From contig JAFMGZ010000028.1 of the NCBI GenBank assembly GCA_017854855.1, positions 1-48,182 of the forward strand: DNA of 48,182 bases. The letters are read 5' to 3'. Source of the DNA: Sulfitobacter sp. GTDB taxonomy: Bacteria; Pseudomonadota; Alphaproteobacteria; Rhodobacterales; Rhodobacteraceae. The notes under the pieces are model-generated. The model was not told the DNA's origin. It worked only from the letters and a program-made list of their open reading frames with translations, and did not search any database. This document shows positions 1-8,953 of this stretch, one piece after another (the first letter of the stretch is position 1; every line of letters begins with the position of its first letter). Position numbers and translations under genes: made by a program.

Positions 1-75
1 TGGCTCCGACGGTAGGGATCGAACCTACGACCAATTGATTAACAGTCAACTGCTCTACCGCTGAGCTACGTCGGA
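1..75 (-). tRNA. tRNA-Asn (anticodon GTT)
   Basis: On the minus strand the sequence folds into a full cloverleaf. The 7-bp acceptor stem begins TCCGACG, the D-arm contains GCTCAGCGGTAGAGC, the anticodon loop CTGTTAA carries GTT, and the T-loop is TTCGATC. The discriminator is G and the 3' CCA is encoded at positions 1-3, so the gene ends exactly at the window edge. It decodes AAC/AAU. It reads in the same direction as the hydrolase gene at 151-1068 but has its own promoter-like sequence. Confidence 0.97.
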
Positions 76-87
76 ACGGTCTGGGCG

Positions 88-116
88 ATATAGCAGCGGT
101 GTTTTGGCGCGTCCAG
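88..116 (-). promoter_or_regulatory. Probable sigma-70 promoter of tRNA-Asn
   Basis: Read on the minus strand, a -35-like CTGGAC (116-111) and a -10-like CTATAT (93-88) are separated by exactly 17 bp. Initiation is expected around position 81, a few bases before the tRNA 5' end at 75. The placement supports it; the hexamers match consensus only moderately. Confidence 0.5.
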
Positions 117-150
117 AGGGTTTTGGCCGGAAACTGAGAATTTTTCGACC

Positions 151-1068
151 TTATTTGGCGTGATGCCTGAAACGGGCTTCGGCATGCAGCTCTCCGATTG
201 GCGAGACCTGTGATTTACCTGTCAGATCAACCAGATGGGCCAGCACATTGCGGGTGGCGGCACCCAGCAGGGCTTGGGGTGTTTCGGCATAGACTTTCTC
301 GGCCACTTCGCGGGCGGTTGCCGGGGCGCGGGCCAGTTCTGCCAGAATGGCGGCCTCGCGGCTCTGACGGTGCTGGATCAACCAGTCAAGACGCGCGGCG
401 GGTGTATCAACAGGCGCGCCGTGGCCGGGATAAAAGACGCGCCAGTCCGTCGCGGCAAGCCTTGTGCAAGAAGCCATGAAATCGGTCAGATCGCCATCAG
501 GGGGCGACACGAGTGACGAGGCCCATCCCATCACATGATCCGCTGTGAAACAGGCATCACCCCAGCCCAGCGATAAATGGTTGCCGATGTGTCCGGGCGT
601 ATGCAGGGCCTGCACAGACCAGCCGTCTGCCTCGATCATCTCGCCATCGGCCAGCCTTTGGTCTGGGACAAAGTCATGATCAATGCCCTCGCCACCGCCC
701 AATAGGCCGTTTTGTGCAAGGGTTTGCATCACCTGAGAGCGGCCTGCGCTGGCATGGCCAAAGGCCAGCACCGGCGCGCCGCAGCGGTCGGCCAACGGGC
801 GGGCAAGGGGGGAATGATCCAGATGGGTATGGGTGACAATGATATGGCTGATGTGTTGGCCGGGGCCAATCGCCTCAAGAATCGCTTGCAGATGCAGATC
901 GCTCTGCGGGCCGGGATCAATCACGCCGATGGCCGTCGTGCCGATCAGATAGGTATTGGTGCCGCGATAGGTCATGGCAGAGGGGTTGGGGGCTACGATC
1001 CGGCGCAGGCCCGGCTCAAGTGTTTCGGCAATGCCAACAGGCGGGTCGAAGTCATCGGGGGGCAGCAT
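151..1068 (-). CDS. MBL-fold metallo-hydrolase (LACTB2/glyoxalase II-like)
   Basis: The 305-residue product is a metallo-beta-lactamase-fold hydrolase. The metal-binding motif HTHLDH lies at residues 80-85, followed by HTPGH near 156-160, TADH near 175-178 and a later PGHG, giving the usual ligands for two metal ions. The C-terminal ~70 residues resemble the winged-helix extension of LACTB2-type proteins. The substrate cannot be read from sequence; thioesters or a nucleic-acid end are possible in this family. The open frame extends upstream, but the ATG at 1068 is preferred because AAAGG lies just ahead of it and the motif-bearing domain begins there. The start is only 45 bp from that of the divergent histidine kinase gene, so the two share a control region. 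Confidence 0.88.
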   Translation of the reverse strand: MLPPDDFDPPVGIAETLEPGLRRIVAPNPSAMTYRGTNTYLIGTTAIGVIDPGPQSDLHLQAILEAIGPGQHISHIIVTHTHLDHSPLARPLADRCGAPVLAFGHASAGRSQVMQTLAQNGLLGGGEGIDHDFVPDQRLADGEMIEADGWSVQALHTPGHIGNHLSLGWGDACFTADHVMGWASSLVSPPDGDLTDFMASCTRLAATDWRVFYPGHGAPVDTPAARLDWLIQHRQSREAAILAELARAPATAREVAEKVYAETPQALLGAATRNVLAHLVDLTGKSQVSPIGELHAEARFRHHAK

Positions 1069-1113
1069 GGTTTGACCTTTCGCTTCAGCAGGGTGCTGGC
1101 TAAGGTCTAGCGC

Positions 1114-2439
1114 ATGTTCTTTGTCTGGCTCAAACGATATATGCCGCGCGGAATTTACGGGCGGGCGACGCTGATCTTGCTGTTGCCGGTCGTAATCATC
1201 CAATTGGTGGTCACCGTGCTGTTCGCGCAGCGCCATTTCGAAGGCGTGACCCATCAGATGACCGATTCTGTCCTGCGCGAGCTTGAGTTGGTTCTGGGTG
1301 CTGTCGATGACGCAGGCAGCCGCGACATGATGCGGGCCGAGGTCTGGGCGCAGGCTGGCTCGCTTGAGATGAGCGTGCAGCCCTTGGTCGCGGCGGATCT
1401 GCCCCAGGACAACATCATGCTGTGGTATGATTATTCTGGGCGGGTCTTTGCACGCCGGTTTGCCGATCTGCTGGACGGGTTCGAGGCGGTTGACCTGACC
1501 CAGGGCGGCGATGTCATATTGTATCTGACGTCCAGCAAGGGGCCGATCTCGATCACCTTTGACCGCCGCCGCATCTCAGCCAGCAACCCGCACCAACTGT
1601 TTGTCTATACGATCTTTTTTGGCGTGGTGATGACACTGATCGCGTCCATCTATCTGCGCAATCAACTGCGCCCGATCAAACGGCTGGCGCGGGTGGCAGA
1701 GGCATTTGGCCGGGGGCGGCATTTGCCCTACACGCCGTCGGGCGCGGTCGAAGTGCGCAGCGCGGGCAATGCCTTTATCGACATGCGCAACCGGATCGAG
1801 CGCCAGATTGAGCAGCGCACGCTGATGTTATCCGGCGTCAGCCATGATCTGCGCACACCGCTCACGCGGATGCGGCTGGCCCTGTCGATGATCGAAGAAG
1901 AGGATGCGGCCCCCTTGTTGCAGGATGTCGAAGACATGCAGCGGATGCTGGATGAATTCCTGAGCTTTGCAAAGGGTGCCGCCGAAGGCACGCCCGAAGA
2001 AATTGATCCGCACGTATTGTTGGCAGAGGTCGTGGCCGAAGCCCAGAGGGCCGGGCGCAATGTGACCTTGATGTCGTCCGAGGGGGCAGGCTTGGGCACA
2101 GTCCCGCTGCGCCGGGTTGCAATGCGCCGCGCGGTGGACAACCTGATCTCCAATGCGGTCCGCTACGGTGCGCGCGCCGAAGTGTCGGTGATGCTGAGCG
2201 ACAAGACGTTGCGCATCCGGGTAGAGGATGACGGCCCCGGCATCCCCGAAAACCGTAGGCAAGAGGCCGCGCGTCCCTTTACCCGGCTTGATCCGGCGCG
2301 CAATCAGGATCAGGGCGGCGGCGTGGGGCTGGGGCTTGCGATTGCGACAGACATCGCGCGCGCCCATGGCGGTGTGTTGCGCTTGGGTGAATCCGAGCGT
2401 CTGGGGGGGCTGCGCGCCGATATCGTGATTGCGCGCTAG
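1114..2439 (+). CDS. EnvZ-like sensor histidine kinase
   Basis: The 441-residue protein is an inner-membrane sensor kinase. A first transmembrane segment spans about residues 21-39, a periplasmic domain of roughly 115 residues follows, and a second segment spans about 157-177. A HAMP linker leads to the dimerisation/phosphoacceptor box SGVSHDLRTPLTR (His244). The ATP-binding domain shows the N box DNLISNAVRYG, G1 EDDGPGIP and G2 GVGLGLAI. This is the EnvZ-type layout. No response regulator gene is adjacent, so it is an orphan within this window and its partner must be encoded elsewhere. It is divergent from the metallo-hydrolase gene. Confidence 0.88.
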   Translation: MFFVWLKRYMPRGIYGRATLILLLPVVIIQLVVTVLFAQRHFEGVTHQMTDSVLRELELVLGAVDDAGSRDMMRAEVWAQAGSLEMSVQPLVAADLPQDNIMLWYDYSGRVFARRFADLLDGFEAVDLTQGGDVILYLTSSKGPISITFDRRRISASNPHQLFVYTIFFGVVMTLIASIYLRNQLRPIKRLARVAEAFGRGRHLPYTPSGAVEVRSAGNAFIDMRNRIERQIEQRTLMLSGVSHDLRTPLTRMRLALSMIEEEDAAPLLQDVEDMQRMLDEFLSFAKGAAEGTPEEIDPHVLLAEVVAEAQRAGRNVTLMSSEGAGLGTVPLRRVAMRRAVDNLISNAVRYGARAEVSVMLSDKTLRIRVEDDGPGIPENRRQEAARPFTRLDPARNQDQGGGVGLGLAIATDIARAHGGVLRLGESERLGGLRADIVIAR

Positions 2440-2550
2440 GGGCCTCTGGCCTCGCTGCCCTTCGCGGTCATCTGCTGCGTGACCCGGGGGCAAGATTGCT
2501 CTTGGGGGGATGTTTTGCAACAGTTTGCCCACCCCAATCCGGAGCATATG

Positions 2551-3000
2551 ATGACCCCCTACGAGATGATCAAAGCCAACCTTGATACTGCCGTGCCCTT
2601 TGCCACCCATGTGGGGGTCAAATTGCTGGAAATCGGCGATGGTGTCGCCAGTGCTGAACTTGCCCAACGCGACGCGGTTTCAAATCACATCAACTCCATG
2701 CATGCGGGGGCCATGTTCACGCTGGGCGAGGCGGCCTCGGGGGCGGCTATGGTCGGGGCATTGGCCCCTGTGATCCTGAACATGCGGCCTGTGGCGGCGG
2801 TGGCCAATATCGCCTTCAAGAAGGTGGCGAAAGGCACATTGACAGCTCATGCCCGGACCGCGCGGGATGGGGCCAGCCTGATGCAAAGCCTAAGCGACGA
2901 GGGCAAGGTTGCCTTTGACGTGCATGTCGATGTGCAGGACGCGCAGGGCGACACTGTCGTTGAGATGACCGTAAACTGGTACGTCAGCGCAAAACGCTAG
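2551..3000 (+). CDS. Hotdog-fold protein (DUF4442/PaaI-type thioesterase-like)
   Basis: The 149-residue protein has the size and pattern of a single hotdog domain. A helix carrying NSMHAGAMFTLGEAASG matches the central hotdog helix of PaaI/DUF4442 proteins (H-x-G-A followed by a small-residue helix), and the C-terminal strands end with VEMTVNWYVS. A role in acyl-CoA or acyl-ACP thioester hydrolysis is inferred from the family; no substrate is evident. Two ATGs occur in tandem at 2548 and 2551. The second is preferred because GGAG at 2541-2544 is then 6 nt upstream rather than 3. The longer frame from 2479 has no ribosome binding site or conserved sequence. Confidence 0.75.
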   Translation: MTPYEMIKANLDTAVPFATHVGVKLLEIGDGVASAELAQRDAVSNHINSMHAGAMFTLGEAASGAAMVGALAPVILNMRPVAAVANIAFKKVAKGTLTAHARTARDGASLMQSLSDEGKVAFDVHVDVQDAQGDTVVEMTVNWYVSAKR

Positions 3001-3113
3001 CTGGCGGCACCGCGACAGCAATACGCGGGACCTGCGTCTTTGTGGCGCTTGTGTATTGCGGCCCTGTCGGCTGTGCTGTTACCAAAAGCGCCAGGACAAC
3101 ACAGGGGCGGACT

Positions 3114-4409
3114 ATGACGAACGGTAAAGTGATGATCGCAGGTGGTGGCATTGGCGGTCTGGCGCTGGGGCTGACATTGCATCAGATCGGCGTGCCCTTT
3201 GTCGTTTTCGAAGCGGTCGAACAATTGCGCCCCCTTGGGGTGGGTATTTCGGTGCAGCCCAATGCGGTGCGCGAGCTGATTGATCTGGGCATTGAAGAGG
3301 CCGATCTGGATCAGGTCGGTGTGCCCACAAAGGAATGGGCGCTGGTCGGGCTGAACGGCAATGACGTCTACTCCGAGCCGCGCGGGCGGGCGGCGGGCTA
3401 TCACTGGCCGCAATACTCTGCCCATCGCGGCAAGCTGCAGATGCTGTTGTATCAAAAGCTGGTGGAACGCGCCGGGGCGGATGTGGTGCGTCTGGGTCAG
3501 CGGGTCACGGGCTATGAGCAAAACGCAGATGGTTCTGTCACCGCGATGGTAGAGCACGCAGGCGGCGGCACCAGCCGCGAAGACGGCGCGCTGCTGATCG
3601 GCGCGGATGGGCTGCATTCCAAGGTGCGCGCGCAGATGCATCCTAACCAGCCGCCCATTCAATGGGGCGGTGCGATCATGTGGCGGGGCACGTCGCCGGG
3701 GGTGCCTGTGCGCAGCGGGTCGTCCTTTGTGGGGCTGGGCACGCATCGCCACCGTCTGGTGTTTTACCCCATTTCCCCCATTGATCCACAGACGGGCCTG
3801 GCCGAGATCAACTGGATCGCCGAGGTCACCGTCGACAATTCAGAGGGCTGGACCAATGGCGATTGGAACAAGAAGTCGGAACTGTCGGAATTCCTGCATC
3901 ACTTCGAAGGCTGGCAGCATGAATGGCTGGATGTGCCGGCATTGTTGTCCGGGGCCAGCGATATCTATGAATATCCGATGATCGACCGCGATCCCGTGCC
4001 CACTTGGCTGGAGGGATCGGTCGCCTTGCTGGGCGATGCGGCCCATGTGATGTATCCTACGGGATCAAACGGGGCCAGTCAGGCCATCGTTGACGGGCGC
4101 GTATTGGGTGCCGCCTTTGTCAAACATGGGGTGACGCGGGACGCTTTGGCCGCCTACGATCAGACGCTGTGTGAGGCGGTATCCCAACTGGTCTTGCGCA
4201 ACAGAGGGGCAGGGCCCTTTGGCCTGCTGAACATGGTGGACGACCGCTGCGGCGGTGAATTCGACAATATCGACGATGTCTTGCCCGCCCAGGAGCGCGC
4301 GGATTTCATGGCGCGGTATAAGTCGGCGGCAGGACTGGCGATCGAGACCTTGAATGCAGCACCTTCCACGATCCCTGCAGGCGCAAAGGTAGGGACTGCC
4401 GTAGCTTGA
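3114..4409 (+). CDS. FAD-dependent monooxygenase (PhzS/UbiH-type)
   Basis: The 431-residue protein is a class A flavoprotein monooxygenase. The N-terminal FAD dinucleotide motif reads GGGIGGLALGL, a mid-protein segment LLIGADGLHSKVR is the DG motif, and GDAAHVMYPTGSNGASQ is the GD motif that contacts the FAD ribityl chain. The run YPTGSNGASQAIVD resembles phenazine hydroxylase PhzS and related flavin-dependent oxidoreductases more than UbiH. The reaction is expected to be NAD(P)H- and O2-dependent hydroxylation of an aromatic substrate, not identifiable here. The ATG at 3114 follows GGGGCGG. No phenazine or aromatic-degradation genes flank it. Confidence 0.85.
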   Translation: MTNGKVMIAGGGIGGLALGLTLHQIGVPFVVFEAVEQLRPLGVGISVQPNAVRELIDLGIEEADLDQVGVPTKEWALVGLNGNDVYSEPRGRAAGYHWPQYSAHRGKLQMLLYQKLVERAGADVVRLGQRVTGYEQNADGSVTAMVEHAGGGTSREDGALLIGADGLHSKVRAQMHPNQPPIQWGGAIMWRGTSPGVPVRSGSSFVGLGTHRHRLVFYPISPIDPQTGLAEINWIAEVTVDNSEGWTNGDWNKKSELSEFLHHFEGWQHEWLDVPALLSGASDIYEYPMIDRDPVPTWLEGSVALLGDAAHVMYPTGSNGASQAIVDGRVLGAAFVKHGVTRDALAAYDQTLCEAVSQLVLRNRGAGPFGLLNMVDDRCGGEFDNIDDVLPAQERADFMARYKSAAGLAIETLNAAPSTIPAGAKVGTAVA

Positions 4410-4771
4410 CCCAAGCACGGCGGGCCGACTGGCTGGTCTGCAGGGGGGCCGTCCGGGGAGCGTTAGCGTGTTGCGACAAGATCTGATGGAGGGTGCCGTC
4501 AACACCGGCAGACCGGCCATTTGCGGATCACGATAGCGCCTGTCGGTGCTGTAAAATCGCGCAGCCCGCGCGTTTGCGGGAATGCCTGATCCAGCATATG
4601 TCGACTAACACATTGAAATTATGTGATTTCCGGCGGCTTTCGGGGGCCATGATTTTTCGAAACCGCACAAGAATGCCGGCTGTCAGACGCAAAAAGGATT
4701 CGCAGCACTTTTGCGGCGGCATCGGCGGAAATTATCCAGACCACATCCTAATATGTTGATTTATTTGAATA
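4410..4771. other. Intergenic region with no recognisable gene
   Basis: About 360 bp lie between the monooxygenase stop and the 3' end of the CAU tRNA. Short open frames occur on both strands but show no recognisable family, no good ribosome binding site and no conserved-looking composition. No strong terminator hairpin with a T-tract was found. The part after 4600 is more AT-rich than its surroundings. It may hold the 3' end of the tRNA transcript. Confidence 0.5.
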
Positions 4772-4848
4772 TGGTAGGCCCGGCAGGACTTGAACCCGCA
4801 ACCAAAGCGTTATGAGCGCTCTGCTCTAACCAATTGAGCTACAGGCCC
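4772..4848 (-). tRNA. tRNA with CAU anticodon, probably tRNA-Ile2 (lysidine type)
   Basis: The minus strand gives a 77-nt tRNA with encoded CCA. The D-arm is GCTC-AATTGGTTA-GAGC, the anticodon loop CTCATAA carries CAT, the T-loop is TTCAAGT and the discriminator is A. Pairs C4-G69 and C5-G68 plus A73 fit tRNA-Ile2, whose C34 is converted to lysidine by TilS, rather than elongator tRNA-Met. The U27-A43 and C28-G42 pairs used by E. coli TilS are not present, so elongator Met is not excluded. The first acceptor pair is G1-U72, which is unusual. It is not an initiator tRNA: the anticodon stem lacks three G-C pairs. Confidence 0.85.
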
Positions 4849-4859
4849 GCCACGGGGTT

Positions 4860-4888
4860 TGGGTATGCGCAGAGCGTGCTTTCGTCAA
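4860..4888 (-). promoter_or_regulatory. Probable promoter of the CAU tRNA
   Basis: On the minus strand TTGACG (4888-4883) is followed after 17 bp by TACCCA (4865-4860), placing initiation near 4853, about 5 nt ahead of the tRNA 5' end at 4848. The -35 is strong and the -10 weak. Confidence 0.5.
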
Positions 4889-4965
4889 GGCTTACCGTTG
4901 CGCCGCGCGTGGTGATGCTCTAACCCGTCACGCAACACGCAGCCGGGCCTTTGGGGGATCGATCT

Positions 4966-6012
4966 ATGAGCACAGCGAAAAACGGGATGACCTATGCAGA
5001 TGCAGGTGTCGACATCGACGCAGGCAACGCATTGGTGGAGCGGATCAAACCTGCGGCCAAGCGCACCAGCAGGCCTGGCACGATGTCGGGGCTGGGCGGC
5101 TTTGGTGCCCTGTTTGACCTCAAGGCGGCGGGGTTTGTGGACCCGGTTCTGGTGGCGGCCACCGATGGTGTGGGCACCAAGCTGCGGATCGCGATTGATA
5201 CGGGCAATGTCGACGGTATCGGCATTGATCTGGTTGCCATGTGCGTCAACGATCTGGTCTGCCAAGGGGCAGAGCCCTTGTTTTTCCTGGACTATTTCGC
5301 GACAGGTAAGCTTGAGCTGGATCAGGCCACCCGCATCATCGAAGGCATCGCAGAGGGATGCGTGCAGTCCAGTTGCGCCTTGACAGGCGGCGAGACGGCG
5401 GAAATGCCAGGCATGTATGGGGCCGGTGATTTCGATCTGGCCGGTTTTGCCGTGGGCGCGATGGAGCGCGGCACAGAATTGCCCCGCGCGGTTGCCGAGG
5501 GCGACGTCCTGCTGGGGCTGCCCAGCGACGGCGTTCATTCAAACGGCTATTCGCTGGTGCGCAAGATTGTCGAACTCAGCGGGCTGGGCTGGGATGATGC
5601 CTGCCCTTGGGCAGAGGGCACGCTTGGTGCCGCCTTGCTGACGCCCACGCGGCTTTATGTCAAAGGGGCAGTGGCTGCGCTGCGGGCCGATTGCGTGCAT
5701 GCGCTGGCCCATATCACCGGCGGTGGTCTGACAGAGAACCTGCCGCGCGTCCTGCCCGAAGGGTTGGGGGCGCAGATTGATCTGGGGGCCTGGGAACTGC
5801 CTGCGGTGTTCAAATGGCTGGCCACGACCGGTGGCATGGCCGAGGCGGAGCTGCTGAAAACCTTCAATTCCGGCATCGGCATGATTGCGGTCGTGCCAGC
5901 GGATCAGGTGGAGGCGGCCCGCGCGGCCTTTGCCACCGATGGTCATGCAGCGATTGAGATTGGCCGCATCGTGGCCGGATCACAGGTGGCGTATAAAGGC
6001 AGCCTGCTTTGA
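4966..6012 (+). CDS. purM: Phosphoribosylformylglycinamidine cyclo-ligase (AIR synthetase)
   Basis: The 348-residue protein closes the imidazole ring in de novo purine synthesis, converting FGAM plus ATP to AIR. It has the family's standard length and motifs: a [12 protein letters not shown] start, GGFGALFDL, then [27 protein letters not shown] and [13 protein letters not shown], followed by the C-terminal [16 protein letters not shown] and [16 protein letters not shown]. The ATG at 4966 follows GGGGGA at good spacing; an upstream in-frame ATG at 4951 has no such support. Its last bases overlap the purN start, so the two are translationally coupled. The gene faces away from the CAU tRNA. Confidence 0.97.
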   Translation: MSTAKNGMTYADAGVDIDAGNALVERIKPAAKRTSRPGTMSGLGGFGALFDLKAAGFVDPVLVAATDGVGTKLRIAIDTGNVDGIGIDLVAMCVNDLVCQGAEPLFFLDYFATGKLELDQATRIIEGIAEGCVQSSCALTGGETAEMPGMYGAGDFDLAGFAVGAMERGTELPRAVAEGDVLLGLPSDGVHSNGYSLVRKIVELSGLGWDDACPWAEGTLGAALLTPTRLYVKGAVAALRADCVHALAHITGGGLTENLPRVLPEGLGAQIDLGAWELPAVFKWLATTGGMAEAELLKTFNSGIGMIAVVPADQVEAARAAFATDGHAAIEIGRIVAGSQVAYKGSLL

Positions 6013-6605
6013 CCAAAAGGGTTGCGATTTTCCTGTCTGGTGGCGGGTCGAACATGCGGGCGCTGGTGGAGGATATGACCGGCGATCATCCCGCACGGCC
6101 CTGTGTTGTGCTGTCAAACCAGGCGGATGCGGGCGGGATCGCCTGGGCCAAGGCGCGCGGTATCCCCACGGAAGTGATTGATCACCGCCCCTTTGCCGGG
6201 GACCGTCCCGCCTTTGAGACCGCGATCAGCGCGGCACTTGCGCCGCACCGGCCCGATATCATCTGCCTGGCGGGCTTCATGCGCAAACTGACGGGCGGTT
6301 TTACCGACCAATGGGCAGGCCGCATGATCAATATCCATCCCTCCTTGCTGCCAAAGTACAAGGGGCTGCACACGCATGCACGCGCGCTTGAGGCCGGTGA
6401 TTCCCTGCATGGCTGCACGGTGCATGAGGTCACGGCCGAGCTTGATGGCGGGCCGATCCTGGGGCAGGCATCGCTGGCGGTTGATGCATCCGATACGCCC
6501 GACAGTCTGGCCGCGCGGGTTCTTGTTCTTGAACACAGACTTTACCCCGCCGTGCTGCGCCGGTTTACCCAAGGCGATCGCAGCCCCGTACAGATGCAAG
6601 GCTGA
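6009..6605 (+). CDS. purN: Phosphoribosylglycinamide formyltransferase (GAR transformylase)
   Basis: The 198-residue protein transfers the formyl group of 10-formyl-THF to GAR in purine synthesis. It has [12 protein letters not shown] near the N terminus (phosphate binding), [20 protein letters not shown] with the catalytic Asn and His, and [15 protein letters not shown] with the catalytic Asp. The start is a TTG whose first four bases, TTGA, overlap the purM stop, so it probably depends on translational coupling. The length is normal for the family. Confidence 0.96.
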   Translation: MTKRVAIFLSGGGSNMRALVEDMTGDHPARPCVVLSNQADAGGIAWAKARGIPTEVIDHRPFAGDRPAFETAISAALAPHRPDIICLAGFMRKLTGGFTDQWAGRMINIHPSLLPKYKGLHTHARALEAGDSLHGCTVHEVTAELDGGPILGQASLAVDASDTPDSLAARVLVLEHRLYPAVLRRFTQGDRSPVQMQG

Positions 6606-6677
6606 CTGGTCAAAACCCATGGCGTGATGTACGAATGCTATAAAATCGGTCCTGCCTTTCCGTCGTGAAGTGAGCCC

Positions 6678-7835
6678 ATGAAAACAATAACAACAACTGC
6701 CGACCTCGCGGCGTTCTGCACGCAAGCCGCCAATCACCCCTATGTCACTGTAGACACGGAATTTTTGCGGGAAAGAACCTATTATTCCAAGCTTTGTCTG
6801 GTGCAATTGGCGATGCCGGGCACCGATGACAGCACAGCCGTTCTGCTGGACCCTCTGGCGGATGATATATCGCTTGAGCCGCTGTATGAGCTGTTTCGCA
6901 ATACCGATGTGGTCAAGGTGTTTCATGCCGCGCGCCAGGATCTGGAAATCTTCTTTGTGGATGCGCAGGTCTTTCCCGAGCCGCTGTTTGACACTCAGGT
7001 CGCAGCCATGGTCTGCGGCTTTGGCGAACAGGTTGGGTATGAGACGCTGGTGCGCAAGATTTGCCATGCGGGCGTGGACAAGACATCCCGCTTTACAGAT
7101 TGGTCGCGGCGGCCCTTGTCGGACGCGCAAAAGCAATATGCCCTGGCCGATGTGACCCATCTGCGGCAGGTGTATGAGTTCTTGGCCGAAAAGCTGGAAG
7201 AGAGTGGCCGGGAACGCTGGGTGGCCGAAGAGCTGACCATCCTGACCTCGCCCGAGACCTATATCACCAAGCCCCAGGAGGCTTGGAAGCGGGTGAAAAC
7301 CCGGACAAATTCGCCTAAGTTCCTGGCCATGGTCCGCGAATTGGCAGCCTTTCGCGAAGAATATGCCCAAAGCCGCAACGTGCCACGCAACCGGATCTAC
7401 AAGGATGACGCGCTGGTGGAACTGGCCAGCCTGAAACCGTCGAACCATGACGAGTTGAGCCGCGCCAGATTGCTGCTGCGTGAAGGACGCAAGGGCGATA
7501 TTGCCAACGGCATCCTCAAGGCGATAGCCGATGGCAAGAATTGCCCGGCCGACAAGATGCCCAAACCCGACCGCAGCCGGGAAAAACTGCAAGTAAACCC
7601 CGCCTTGGCGGACCTGTTGCGGGTGTTGCTGAAGGCCAAGACCGAACAGGCCGGTGTCGCGGCCAAGCTGATCGCCCCGGCTGCTGATCTGGATGAGATC
7701 GCGGCGGGGCTGCGCGATGTGCCCGCCATGCGCGGCTGGCGGCGCGAAGTTTTTGGCAATGATGCCTTGCGGTTGTGCGAGGGCAAGATTGCCCTGACAG
7801 CCCGTGGCAGCAATGTCGAAGTGGTTGAGGTCTGA
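6678..7835 (+). CDS. rnd: Ribonuclease D
   Basis: The 385-residue 3'-5' exoribonuclease trims tRNA 3' ends. The DEDD exonuclease domain starts with VDTEFLRERTYYSKLCLVQ (motif ExoI), continues with FHAARQDLEIFF (ExoII) and ends with YALADVTHLRQVYEFL (ExoIII, DEDDy type). A single HRDC domain follows, around FLAMVRELAAFREEYAQ to SNHDELSRARLL. The length matches RNase D. The ATG at 6678 follows GAAGTGAG. It lies about 70 bp after purN in the same direction and may be read from the purine operon. Confidence 0.95.
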   Translation: MKTITTTADLAAFCTQAANHPYVTVDTEFLRERTYYSKLCLVQLAMPGTDDSTAVLLDPLADDISLEPLYELFRNTDVVKVFHAARQDLEIFFVDAQVFPEPLFDTQVAAMVCGFGEQVGYETLVRKICHAGVDKTSRFTDWSRRPLSDAQKQYALADVTHLRQVYEFLAEKLEESGRERWVAEELTILTSPETYITKPQEAWKRVKTRTNSPKFLAMVRELAAFREEYAQSRNVPRNRIYKDDALVELASLKPSNHDELSRARLLLREGRKGDIANGILKAIADGKNCPADKMPKPDRSREKLQVNPALADLLRVLLKAKTEQAGVAAKLIAPAADLDEIAAGLRDVPAMRGWRREVFGNDALRLCEGKIALTARGSNVEVVEV

Positions 7836-7864
7836 GACCTCTTTTTTAACAAAGGAATCGTCCC

Positions 7865-8212
7865 ATGGCGGATATTGAACGGCACCACTCTAACCACCGC
7901 ATGAGCCAGAGCGTGACCCATAATGGCACGGTCTACCTGGCCGGCCAGGTGGGCACGGCAGGGGCAAGCGTGGCCAAGCAGACGCAGGATTGTCTGGACC
8001 AGATTGATGCGCTTTTGGCGGAAGTCGGATCAGACAAGACGCGGATCTTGCAGACCGTGATCTGGCTTGCGGATATGGCCGATTTCGCCGAGATGAACAG
8101 CGTTTGGGATGCCTGGGTCCCACAAGGCCATACGCCAGCCCGCGCCTGCGGCGAGGCGAAATTGGCAAAGCCGGAATTTACCGTTGAAATCATCGTGACA
8201 GCCGCACTCTGA
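7865..8212 (+). CDS. RidA/YjgF/UK114-family protein
   Basis: The 115-residue protein belongs to the RidA (Rid) family of small trimeric proteins, some of which hydrolyse reactive enamine/imine intermediates. Visible family marks are VYLAGQVG after the first strand, QTQDCLDQIDALLAEVGSDK, and the C-terminal PARACGEAKLAKPEFTVEI, which retains the conserved Arg of the active-site cleft. It is a variant subgroup rather than canonical RidA, so catalytic deaminase activity is uncertain. AAAGGA precedes the ATG at 7865, which is 27 bp after the rnd stop codon, suggesting co-transcription. Confidence 0.85.
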   Translation: MADIERHHSNHRMSQSVTHNGTVYLAGQVGTAGASVAKQTQDCLDQIDALLAEVGSDKTRILQTVIWLADMADFAEMNSVWDAWVPQGHTPARACGEAKLAKPEFTVEIIVTAAL

Positions 8213-8310
8213 CGCGTTTCGCGCCATAGCTGCTAAACCACGTAACACCTCAGGCCAGGCAGTTCTGGTCGTTCAGTCGGGCCGGGCAAACCTTGTCCGG
8301 CCTGGGAATG

Positions 8311-8829
8311 CTATCTGCGGGCGACCTGGGCGTTCAGCTGCCCTTCGACGCGGATGCGCTGCACGCCCGCGAGCTGTTGATCGGTCAACTTGCGCGCTGC
8401 CGTGACTTCGCGGGTTGGTTTGCTGCCGATTGGCGTGGGCTTGCTGGGCCGAATGCCTTCGAGCCGGTAGGTCAAGACACCGTCCACGGGCAGTTCCGCC
8501 TCGTTTTCGGGGGTGAGCTGTACCGCATAGATGCCCTGGCGCGCGGCAAGGCCGGTGGCGCGTATGATGGCACCACCCGGAATGCGTTCAACGGTCAGAT
8601 CCGTCACCTGCTCAAACGGGCGTCCGTTATAGACCGCCTCATCGGCGCGGGCTCTTGAGAATAATCCACCGCTTTTGGGAATCAGTGGGTTGGTGTTTTC
8701 GACCTGTTGCACCGGCTCTGAACGCGATTGGCCGAACCAGTTGAACGGGTTTACCCGGCTTTCCCGGACCATGCCGCAGGCACCAAGGGTTAATGTCGCT
8801 GCCAGAAGGAGGGGAAGTGTCTTGCGCAT
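8311..8829 (-). CDS. Putative lipoprotein of unknown function
   Basis: The 172-residue product has a signal peptide ending in the lipobox LGAC, with Cys18 as the predicted lipidated residue. The mature part shows no domain I recognise. It has a Pro/Asn-rich stretch after the lipobox (NPFNWFGQ) and a C-terminal half predicted to be mostly beta strand and turn. Its plausible location is the periplasmic face of a membrane. I believe similar proteins occur in other Rhodobacteraceae, but this was not checked. The start is supported by AAGGCGAG upstream. It is divergent from sufE, sharing about 120 bp of control region. Confidence 0.75.
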   Translation of the reverse strand: MRKTLPLLLAATLTLGACGMVRESRVNPFNWFGQSRSEPVQQVENTNPLIPKSGGLFSRARADEAVYNGRPFEQVTDLTVERIPGGAIIRATGLAARQGIYAVQLTPENEAELPVDGVLTYRLEGIRPSKPTPIGSKPTREVTAARKLTDQQLAGVQRIRVEGQLNAQVARR

Positions 8830-8953
8830 GAGGCTCGCCTTGGAAAATTCGCTGACTTTTGACTACCCTATTGCGGCAGTCTTGGGAAGGGGCTGGACCT
8901 TTTGCTGGCAGGCACCTACCTCAGGGGGGAAATAGCAAAGGATCCGTTAACCC

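Noticed and set aside
4493..4759. 88-codon open frame in the gap before the CAU tRNA
   Set aside because: No ribosome binding site, no conserved-looking sequence and an atypical amino-acid composition.
6114..7592. 492-codon open frame on the minus strand across purN/rnd
   Set aside because: It lies antisense to purN and rnd, both clearly conserved, and its translation is His/Gln-rich low-information sequence typical of a shadow frame in high-GC DNA.
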